Positions 7,961-13,639 of a DNA stretch of 13,639 nt are shown here, piece by piece; positions within the stretch are counted from its first letter, which is position 1; each line of letters opens with the position of its first letter. The translations under genes and the position numbers were made by a program. The stretch comes from Actinomycetota bacterium (lineage in GTDB: Bacteria > Actinomycetota > Thermoleophilia > Gaiellales > Gaiellaceae), in the NCBI GenBank assembly GCA_013816275.1, contig JACDER010000008.1, forward strand, positions 1-13,639. Reading direction: 5' to 3'. The notes beneath the pieces are model-generated. The model did no database searches. It was not told the origin of the DNA and worked only from the letters and a program-made list of their open reading frames with translations.

Positions 7961-8353
7961 TCACAGCTCGGTCGGGCCAACGACGAAGCCGAGCCGATCG
8001 CACGCGCGGCGGAGCCGAGCGTTGAGCGTAACGAGTCTGCAGTCGAGCAGCTGAGCGAGCGCGACGTACTCGGCGTCATACGTCTTGGCCCAGCCGAACT
8101 CCTCGGCAAGCTGCCAAGCCTGGGGGCCGAGCCTTACGTGCGCTCGCGACCGAACCGGGGCACTTTCGAGCCGTGCATGCGCGGCTTCGGCGAGCGCACG
8201 CGAAGCCTCACCGCGCCAGAGCGCCTCGTGGAGCGCGTTCCGCGCCTCCGCCCACATGAACGGCGGAGCCACGAGTTCCTCCCGTGCGTAGTGATCGAAG
8301 CCGACTTCGCTGCCGCAGGCCCAGACCACGACGTTCGCGTCGACGACGAGCAC
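7961..8353 (-). CDS. PIN-domain toxin, VapC type
   Basis: 130 aa, GTG start placed directly after the stop of the upstream antitoxin (TGA then GTG, no gap). PIN-domain RNase fold: VVDANVVVW with Asp5, FMWAEARNAL with Glu36, KTYDAEYVALAQLL with Asp93, then RLVTLNARL, where the usual fourth acidic residue (LVTxD) is Asn111. Such toxins cut specific RNAs, often tRNA or rRNA, with Mg2+ held by the acidic cluster. Loss of the fourth acid may weaken activity, though this position is more tolerant than the first three in PIN families. Length is normal. It pairs with the HTH protein upstream as a two-gene toxin-antitoxin unit. The family call is good; activity is uncertain. Confidence 0.85.
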   Translation of the reverse strand: MLVVDANVVVWACGSEVGFDHYAREELVAPPFMWAEARNALHEALWRGEASRALAEAAHARLESAPVRSRAHVRLGPQAWQLAEEFGWAKTYDAEYVALAQLLDCRLVTLNARLRRACDRLGFVVGPTEL

Positions 8354-8605
8354 TCAGTGGCTCTCGCGCGACCGACGGACGATCCGAACCCAGTTGGGCA
8401 TCGGCTCCCCCGTGATCGTCTTCTCCCACGCCGGAGGGAGCGGCAGCATTTCGTTCTCGTCGACGAGCGCTGTCTCGAGATCGTCTTCCTCGATTACGTG
8501 CTGAGTGCCGATCTTGCGGGCTCTCAGCTTCCCCGAGCGGATCCAGCGCCGGATCGTCTCGGGGTTGCGGCCGGCCCGGCGCGCAGCCTCAGGGACCGTC
8601 AGCAT
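8354..8605 (-). CDS. VapB-like antitoxin with excisionase-type HTH
   Basis: 83 aa with an ATG start. Residues about 3-24 (TVPEAARRAGRNPETIRRWIRS) are a MerR/excisionase-like winged helix-turn-helix, followed by GKLRARKIGTQHVIEEDDLE, the usual wing. The C-terminal part (PPAWEKTITGEPMPNWVRIVRRSRESH) is the toxin-binding type of tail seen in actinobacterial antitoxins of this class. It would neutralise the adjacent PIN toxin and repress its own promoter; an inverted repeat spans its start codon. Not a phage excisionase, because no integrase is near and the PIN gene follows directly. Confidence 0.82.
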   Translation of the reverse strand: MLTVPEAARRAGRNPETIRRWIRSGKLRARKIGTQHVIEEDDLETALVDENEMLPLPPAWEKTITGEPMPNWVRIVRRSRESH

Positions 8606-8624
8606 GTAGTTGAATACTACTACA
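8605..8624 (-). promoter_or_regulatory. Inverted repeat and -10 at the vapBC start
   Basis: TGTAGT (8605-8610) and ACTACA (8619-8624) form a perfect 6-bp inverted repeat with an 8-nt spacer. A second register, GTAGT/ACTAC, has a 5-nt spacer. On the minus strand it contains TAGTAT (8614-8619), 8 nt before the vapB ATG, which fits a -10 for a leaderless transcript. A repeat over the promoter and start is where an antitoxin autorepressor would bind. Inference from position and symmetry. Confidence 0.45.
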
Positions 8625-8637
8625 GGCTGAAACGAGC

Positions 8638-8716
8638 CTACGCCGACTCTTCGGACGCTCTTCCTGCTCGTCGGCGACGTCGGCGCCCGCGCTCGTCACC
8701 AGCGTCGGCGAGATGC
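8638..8716 (-). pseudogene. Second, decayed copy of the clpX 3' end
   Basis: On the minus strand this encodes [17 protein letters not shown], identical to the ClpX C-terminal tail. After a 1-nt deletion near 8655-8657 it continues as S-E-E-S-A and the same TAG stop (8638-8640). The homology ends exactly at the stop codon. Six codons differ only synonymously (CTG/CTC, GTG/GTA, GCG/GCA, GAC/GAT, GAG/GAA, GCG/GCC), with one Val/Ser change next to the deletion. The pattern means the two tails diverged while both were translated, so this is more likely the end of a homologous clpX allele than a local copy that decayed. Upstream the similarity fades within about 20 nt (GSIS against ETIS). Confidence 0.85.
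8657..8678. repeat. 22-bp exact direct repeat, copy 1 (possible attachment core)
   Basis: Identical to 9336-9357, same orientation, offset 679 bp. It lies inside the duplicated clpX tail and encodes part of VADEQEE. Exact identity in the middle of a region with flanking synonymous changes could mark a recombination crossover or attachment site, or may be chance conservation of codons. Confidence 0.6.
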
Positions 8717-8879
8717 TGCCCCGCTCCTCACATCGCTCAGGCGCAATCGATGCGCTTGCACAGGCAGCACAGCGACGCACCGTCGCCAGTAGGTTCAGAG
8801 ACCGACGAGGTGGGCTGCGGGGTACAGCTTACCGGCGGCCCAAAGGCTCCTTCCGCAACTCCAGAAACGCCTCGGCCGC

Positions 8880-9102
8880 CTAGATGGTTGATGCCACGAT
8901 CTCGCGCGTGCGGCTGCGCGATCTGGCACGCCTGGGCCGCTCCGGCCCGGCTGCGGCCGGCGGAGCCGGCCTCCGCCGAGCCTGCGCTTCGCCGAGCCGG
9001 CCACTCACCGATGCTGCCGGCATCGGCGAGCGTCCGCCTCGACGCCCCAGACGCACCAGCTCGCGCCCCGCAGTCGGCGATCTCATGGCATCACCCATCT
9101 AG
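8880..9102. mobile_element. 223-bp MITE-like element with terminal inverted repeats
   Basis: The left end CTAGATGGTTGATGCCACGA (8880-8899) and the reverse complement of the right end CTAGATGGGTGATGCCATGA (9083-9102) match at 18 of 20 positions. Similarity continues inward for about 60 bp per arm with small gaps, for example a shared CTGG..CG.CTGGG block. The interior holds two perfect hairpins: CGGCGGAG/CTCCGCCG (8958-8965 with 8971-8978, 5-nt loop) and CCGATGC/GCATCGG (9008-9014 with 9020-9026, 5-nt loop). No transposase is encoded and no clear target-site duplication flanks it. It could be a non-autonomous transposon, or two inverted fragments of the same gene start. Called from structure only; copy number is unknown. 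Confidence 0.5.
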
Positions 9103-9315
9103 TCGCGTCAGGCCCGGTCCAAGTTGCGCGGATGGAGAGGCAGTGCGGGGGCCGCTTCCTACGGATCCGTGCAAGTGTGGGACGATTGAATGCGAGTTCG
9201 CGATCGTCACAGCGCCCTTCGAAACGATTCTTCCCGGGCGACCGTAGATGTGCATGGTGCTCCCCTCCGACCTGTCAATCCACGGGAGGTCGCCGGCGCT
9301 GCTTGGGTTTCGGCG

Positions 9316-10599
<1,284 letters not shown>

Positions 10600-10622
10600 A
10601 TGTGCTTGCCCCCGCTTCCCTG

Positions 10623-11207
10623 TTACCGGTGCGTGACGACGGTGTCGATAATGCCGTAATCCTTGGCCTCTAGCGCGGTCATGAAGTAGTCGCGCTCCAT
10701 GTCCTTGGAGACCTTCTCCAGAGGCTGCTCGGTGTGGTGGCTGATGATCTCTTCCATCTTCCGCTTCATGTTGATCGTCTCTCGCGCCTGGATCTCGATG
10801 TCGGTCGCCTGTCCCTGGAAGCCACTCGACACCTGGTGGATGAGGATCTTGGCGTTCGGCAGCGCGAGCCGTTTCCCTTTCGTGCCCCCTGCAAGAAGGA
10901 GTGCGCCCATCGACATCGCTATGCCGACGCAGATGGTCTGAACGTCGGGCTTGATGTACTGCATCGTGTCGTAGATCGCGAGGCCGGCGTAGACGGAGCC
11001 GCCCGGCGAATTGACGTAGATGAAGACGTCCTTGTCGGGGTCCTCGGACTCGAGATGGAGGAGCTGCGCGATGATCAGGTTCGCGATCTGGTCGTCGACG
11101 GGCGTCCCGAGGAAGATGATCCGCTCGTTCAGCAGGCGGGAGAAGATGTCGAACGAGCGCTCGCCGCGCGACGTCTGCTCGATCACCATCGGAATCAAAG
11201 GACTCAT
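10623..11207 (-). CDS. clpP: ClpP, proteolytic subunit of the Clp protease
   Basis: 194 aa serine peptidase forming the tetradecameric chamber of ClpXP; cytoplasmic. Triad: Ser99 in [11 protein letters not shown], His124 in ILIHQ, Asp173 in MERDYF. NSPGGSV at 66-72 is the oxyanion region. The motif before the serine is AMSMGA rather than the common AASMGA. The start at 11207 is chosen because AGGAG lies 8 nt before it and because the family's N-terminus ([21 protein letters not shown]) begins there. The 24 residues upstream in frame belong to the tig overlap. It overlaps the tig stop as ATGA, so the two are translationally coupled. Actinobacteria often have two clpP genes; only one is here. 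Confidence 0.97.
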   Translation of the reverse strand: MSPLIPMVIEQTSRGERSFDIFSRLLNERIIFLGTPVDDQIANLIIAQLLHLESEDPDKDVFIYVNSPGGSVYAGLAIYDTMQYIKPDVQTICVGIAMSMGALLLAGGTKGKRLALPNAKILIHQVSSGFQGQATDIEIQARETINMKRKMEEIISHHTEQPLEKVSKDMERDYFMTALEAKDYGIIDTVVTHR

Positions 11208-12529
11208 ACGGCTGGCTCCTTGCTCGAGGGGGTCCACAACTTCGTATCGCCGGGGGCTTTCTCCTGCTCCGGCGTCCACAGCTTGTCACGCGCTTGCGCA
11301 AGCTCGACCGAGATCGGCTTGACGTCGGCCACGACCTGGTCGAGCGCCTTGCGCAGGCGCAGGTCCTGGCGGACCTGGTTGGCGACCTCGGAGGCGAGCA
11401 CCTTCTCGATGGTCTCCTGGTCCTCGCCCTGCTCCCGCAGAATCTCGGCAATCTCCTCGTCGCTCACCTCGACGCCGAGATCGTCGGCGATCGCTTCGAG
11501 GACGAGCTCGCCGGCGATCGAGCCGGCCGCCTGGGCGACGATCCGCTCCTCGACCTGCTCCGCCGTCTGGTTGGTCAGCGCCAGGAAGTTGTCGAAGCCG
11601 AGCCCCCGGCGCTCGAGCGACTCGAGCAGCTCGCGGAGGAGCCCGCTCGCGCGCTGCCGGACGAGCTCGGGCGAGAGCTGAACCTTCGACTCGCGCACGA
11701 GTGCGCCGAGCGCGGCGGTCCGGAACTCGCTCTCGACCGCGTCCTCGAGTTGCTCGCGCAGGCGTGTCTCGATGTCGGTACGCAGCTCTGCGAGGCTGTC
11801 GAACTCGCTCGCCGCGCGCGCGAGCTCGTCGTCGAGCTCGGGCAGTTCCTTCTCCTTGATCTCCCTGAGCGTCGCCTCGACCGTGTCTCCGTCTCCGTAC
11901 GAGATCTGCTTCGTCTCGCCGACGGACATGCCCATGAGGCCGGCCTCGATCTCGGGCAGCAACCTCTGCGAGCCGAGCTCGACGACGTAGTCGCGCTCAC
12001 TCTGGCCGTTCTGGATCAGGTCGACGACGATCGTGTCGCCCTCCTGCGCCGGCCGCCCCTCGACCGGGATGAGCGCAGCCGCGGTCTCGCGGAGCGCCTC
12101 GAGCTCCTGGTCGATCAGCTGCTCGGGAACCTCGGGCTCGGCCCGCGGCACCTCGAGCTCCTTCCAGTCGGCCACTTCCGGCCTCGGCTGGACGGCGACC
12201 GTGGCAGTGAAGCGAAAGCTCTCGTCCCGCGATTCGGGCAGCTCGTACTCGTACTCGGGCTGCGCGATCGGGCGCACGTTCTCGCGCACGGCGGCATTGC
12301 GAAACCAGCCGCCTATGTGACTCTCGACCGCGTCGGCGTAGAGACGCTCCTTCCCGACTCTCGCGAGCAGGACTTGCATCGGGACCTTGCCCTTCCGGAA
12401 GCCCGGGATCTTGAGACTCACGGCAAGATCGGACGCCGCGTGGTCGATCGCGTGTTGGACGTCGCCGCTCGGAACCTCGACCTCGAGGCGAACGCGGTTG
12501 TCGGGCAGCTCCTCGACCAGCGTCTGCAC
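11204..12529 (-). CDS. tig: Trigger factor, ribosome-associated chaperone
   Basis: 441 aa, GTG start. The N-terminal ribosome-binding domain has the L23-docking signature GFRKGKVP at 43-50. An FKBP-like PPIase domain covers about 150-235 ([25 protein letters not shown]), and a long helical C-terminal chaperone domain follows. Length is normal for the family. The tail contains KLWTP twice (416-420 and 430-434), an unusual direct repeat. It binds nascent chains at the exit tunnel and is first in the tig-clpP-clpX operon, linking folding with degradation. [20 protein letters not shown] is the standard family start. No Shine-Dalgarno is evident. Confidence 0.96.
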   Translation of the reverse strand: MQTLVEELPDNRVRLEVEVPSGDVQHAIDHAASDLAVSLKIPGFRKGKVPMQVLLARVGKERLYADAVESHIGGWFRNAAVRENVRPIAQPEYEYELPESRDESFRFTATVAVQPRPEVADWKELEVPRAEPEVPEQLIDQELEALRETAAALIPVEGRPAQEGDTIVVDLIQNGQSERDYVVELGSQRLLPEIEAGLMGMSVGETKQISYGDGDTVEATLREIKEKELPELDDELARAASEFDSLAELRTDIETRLREQLEDAVESEFRTAALGALVRESKVQLSPELVRQRASGLLRELLESLERRGLGFDNFLALTNQTAEQVEERIVAQAAGSIAGELVLEAIADDLGVEVSDEEIAEILREQGEDQETIEKVLASEVANQVRQDLRLRKALDQVVADVKPISVELAQARDKLWTPEQEKAPGDTKLWTPSSKEPAV

Positions 12530-12536
12530 CCGGCCT

Positions 12537-12542
12537 ATCTAA
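12537..12542 (-). promoter_or_regulatory. Weak candidate -10 for tig
   Basis: TTAGAT lies 7 nt before the tig GTG, in the 43-nt gap after the HTH-LAGLIDADG pseudogene. It matches the leaderless spacing seen elsewhere in the window but only loosely the TANNNT hexamer. The real promoter may instead lie inside the pseudogene. Confidence 0.2.
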
Positions 12543-12572
12543 GCAAAGGCGCTAGGGCTGACCGCCAGCGCG

Positions 12573-13318
12573 CTATTGCTTCGGGCCGATGAATTCGTCC
12601 AGGCGCACCACAGCGGCTTTGCTGTAGATGGCGATCTGCTTCTCGCTTGCCCGCGTGAAGTGAACACCCACCAAGGTGCAGGCTGAGGCAAAGAGCTGAA
12701 GGATGTCCTCTGAGCGGTTTGAGAAGGCGTAACGAGGAGCGCGGCGTACGTATGACCCCTTTCGCTCGGTCGCGATGATTCGGCAGCCGTCGCTGTGGAT
12801 GAGGCCGCGAAGGAATGGTTGCGGACGAACATTCACCAGTTCCTGCTGCCAGCGAGCGAGTTCGATCGTCCGAAGATGTTTGCGACCTGGCCCATGCTGG
12901 GGGAAGAGACACGGCCAGTGCTTCCAGTATGAGGACACGTCGAAGGTGCGCTGATCGCGCCGCCGGTAGAGGCTCACTCGCTTGTTCGGCCTACAATTCC
13001 CACGGAGTCAGCGCACTCAGCAACGATCATGGGGTAGACGGCGTCGAGGGTTATGCGAAGCCGATAGACGCCGCGGGGATGCGCAGAGATGCAGCCATCC
13101 CCGAGATAGAGCCCGAGCAGGTACGCGTATGCCGGTCCGTCTAGGGCTGAGAAGTCGTGAAGGCATGGCAGGCACATCGAGCGTTCAGCAGGAACCCTCC
13201 CGTAGCTCCAGTCCCGGACCGTCGAGCGGGGAATTCCGATCGCTCGCGCAGCCTCAGTAGGGGTCTGTCCGCCCGAGAGCAGCGCCAGCGCTCGAACCAC
13301 CTCATCCCGGCTCCGCAT
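12573..13318 (-). pseudogene. HTH-LAGLIDADG protein, broken by a frameshift
   Basis: Two consecutive reading frames make one protein. The first (13318 to 12974, ATG start) has a helix-turn-helix at about residues 15-38 (TPTEAARAIGIPRSTVRDW), a CLPC pair and the first LAGLIDADG-type motif LLGLYLGDGCIS. It ends prematurely at TGA 12974-12976. The second (about 13007 to 12573) continues NKRVSLYRRR, SSYWKHWPCLFPQHGPGRKH, the second motif LRGLIHSDGCRI and the usual ending VVRLDEFIGPKQ. Stops in both frames confine the lesion to 12977-13007; one missing base there restores about 247 aa. This family of freestanding proteins is common in Actinobacteria and resembles homing-endonuclease-derived DNA-binding proteins such as WhiA in design. 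It is not an intein, because no host exteins flank it. It could be real decay, a sequencing error or a programmed shift. Confidence 0.85.
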
Positions 13319-13320
13319 TT

Positions 13321-13338
13321 GTTGTCAATATAGACAAC
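13321..13338. promoter_or_regulatory. Palindromic operator-like site upstream of the HTH gene
   Basis: GTTGTC (13321-13326) and GACAAC (13333-13338) form a perfect 6-bp inverted repeat around AATATA. It lies 2 nt upstream of the HTH gene's ATG. On the minus strand TATATT (13327-13332) sits 8 nt before the ATG, like a leaderless -10. On the plus strand it overlaps the putative -35 of the tRNA gene. Its symmetry and position suit autoregulation by the HTH protein. Confidence 0.5.
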
Positions 13339-13358
13339 CTATCGGACAGGACTAGACT
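13331..13358 (+). promoter_or_regulatory. Candidate promoter of tRNA-Leu
   Basis: TAGACA (13331-13336, five of six consensus -35 bases), a 16-nt spacer and TAGACT (13353-13358, four of six -10 bases). Transcription would start near 13365, a few bases before the mature tRNA 5' end. The -35 overlaps the inverted repeat of the divergent HTH gene, so binding there could affect both. Confidence 0.45.
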
Positions 13359-13370
13359 TCTCAACGACGC

Positions 13371-13454
13371 GCGGGCGTGGTGAAACTGGGAAACACGCCG
13401 GTTTTAGGGGCCGGTGCTCGCGAGAGCTTGAGGGTTCGAGTCCCTCCGCCCGCA
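13371..13454 (+). tRNA. tRNA-Leu (anticodon UAG)
   Basis: 84-nt class II tRNA. Acceptor stem GCGGGCG/CGCCCGC with discriminator A at 13454. The D arm is GTG/CAC; anticodon stem CCGGT/GCCGG with loop TTTAGGG puts TAG at 13405-13407, reading CUN leucine codons. A long variable arm GCTC-GCGA-GAGC and T arm GAGGG-TTCGAGT-CCCTC complete the leucine-type fold. 3' CCA is not encoded, so it must be added enzymatically. The gene is not interrupted, and no duplicated 3' end lies in the 185 nt that follow. Confidence 0.95.
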
Positions 13455-13496
13455 TCGAAGGGTTTGGTCAACCGGCCGTGATGGCACAAACGATGC

Positions 13497-13637
13497 ATGG
13501 CTGACCAGGCACAGCGCGAGCAGGAGAGCCGCGAGACCGCCGAGGACAAGTTCCACGAGCTGTCCGACCGCGAGAGCGACGAGCGTGAGCGGCTGGCCTC
13601 GGAGCTGAAGGAAGTGGAACCCGAGGAAGACGAGTGA
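13497..13637 (+). CDS. 46-aa highly charged acidic protein
   Basis: Starts MADQAQREQE and ends EVEPEEDE before TGA. It is almost entirely charged or polar (Glu, Asp, Arg, Lys, Gln), with no hydrophobic core or cysteine, and is probably helical or disordered. Third positions are strongly G/C, as in neighbouring genes, which supports coding. It begins 43 nt after the tRNA on the same strand. The Shine-Dalgarno is weak and there are overlapping ATGs at 13481 and 13493 in other frames. No function can be assigned. Confidence 0.6.
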   Translation: MADQAQREQESRETAEDKFHELSDRESDERERLASELKEVEPEEDE

Positions 13638-13639
13638 GG

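Larger units (their letters stand above)
8606..9315. other. Gene-poor spacer between clpX and vapBC
   Basis: About 710 bp with no ORF resembling a known protein on either strand. From the clpX side: a weak hairpin (CGACCT at 9268-9273 with AGGTCG at 9287-9292, no T-run); a 223-bp inverted-repeat element (8880-9102); a stretch without recognised features (about 8720-8879); the decayed clpX tail copy (8638-8716); and the vapB promoter. Stops are frequent in all frames compared with the flanking genes, and the remaining small ORFs are low-complexity Arg/Ala/Pro shadows. It looks like the scar of one or more insertions. Confidence 0.6.

Noticed and set aside
8884..9102. Two opposed 72-codon frames inside the inverted-repeat element
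   Set aside because: Their resemblance follows from the inverted repeat itself. They have no ribosome binding sites and low-complexity Arg/Ala/Pro content, so they were not called as genes.
8620..9103. CRISPR array
   Set aside because: The repeats here are one inverted pair and one direct pair, not regularly spaced direct repeats with unique spacers.
7814..9247. A 477-codon plus-strand frame across ggt, vapBC and the spacer
   Set aside because: It spans three minus-strand features and has no recognisable domain; it is a composition artefact.
9262..9292. Rho-independent terminator after clpX
   Set aside because: A 6-bp stem exists (9268-9273 with 9287-9292), but the loop is 13 nt and no T-run follows on the transcribed strand.
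12573..13318. Intein or group I intron endonuclease
   Set aside because: LAGLIDADG-type motifs are present, but there are no splicing motifs and no interrupted host gene on either side. The N-terminal HTH and freestanding position fit a separate gene family.
13371..13454. tRNA-Leu as an integration site
   Set aside because: No repeat of the tRNA 3' end and no integrase gene are visible in the window on either side.

Overview
The window is GC-rich with strong third-position G/C bias. Nearly every gene lies on the minus strand. The gene set suggests an actinobacterium, and a Thermoleophilia-like soil lineage (Gaiellales or Solirubrobacterales) is my best guess. That guess rests on the compact FolC, the KLWTP tail of trigger factor, the excisionase-like VapB with VapC, and the HTH-LAGLIDADG protein. 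It is an inference from family resemblance, not a search result.

Reading along the minus strand from the right, a broken HTH-LAGLIDADG gene (12573-13318) ends 43 nt before the protein quality-control operon tig-clpP-clpX (12529 to 9316). Trigger factor and ClpP overlap by 4 nt, and ClpX follows 23 nt later. About 710 bp without a convincing gene come next (8606-9315). This spacer holds two unusual structures. One is a 223-bp element with 20-nt terminal inverted repeats (8880-9102). The other is a second, decayed copy of the clpX 3' end, stop codon included (8638-8716), which differs from the real end almost only at synonymous sites. A VapBC-type toxin-antitoxin pair sits immediately beyond it.

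A tightly packed run follows on the same strand: gamma-glutamyltransferase-like Ntn hydrolase, a secreted tyrosinase, a second tyrosinase that looks like a lipoprotein, valyl-tRNA synthetase (valS), folylpolyglutamate/dihydrofolate synthase (folC), a 38-residue single-span membrane peptide and a membrane-anchored double zinc ribbon protein. Gaps are 4, 20 and 10 nt, and several junctions are 4-nt stop/start overlaps (CTGA, ATGA, GTGA). The two tyrosinases are tandem paralogues of identical predicted length (353 aa) with complete type-3 copper ligand sets. They probably act outside the membrane on phenols. ValS has degenerate forms of both class I signature motifs.

The right end carries a divergent, plus-strand tRNA-Leu(UAG) gene and a 46-residue acidic protein. 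An inverted repeat between the tRNA and the HTH gene overlaps both putative promoters.

Several first-in-run genes (vapB, the HTH gene, tyrosinase 1, valS, less clearly tig) have a TANNNT-like hexamer 7-8 nt before the start codon and no obvious Shine-Dalgarno. This is the geometry of leaderless transcripts. The main leads are the duplicated clpX tail with its inverted-repeat element, the tyrosinase pair with a probable CTG start, the divergent ValS and the frameshifted HTH-LAGLIDADG gene.
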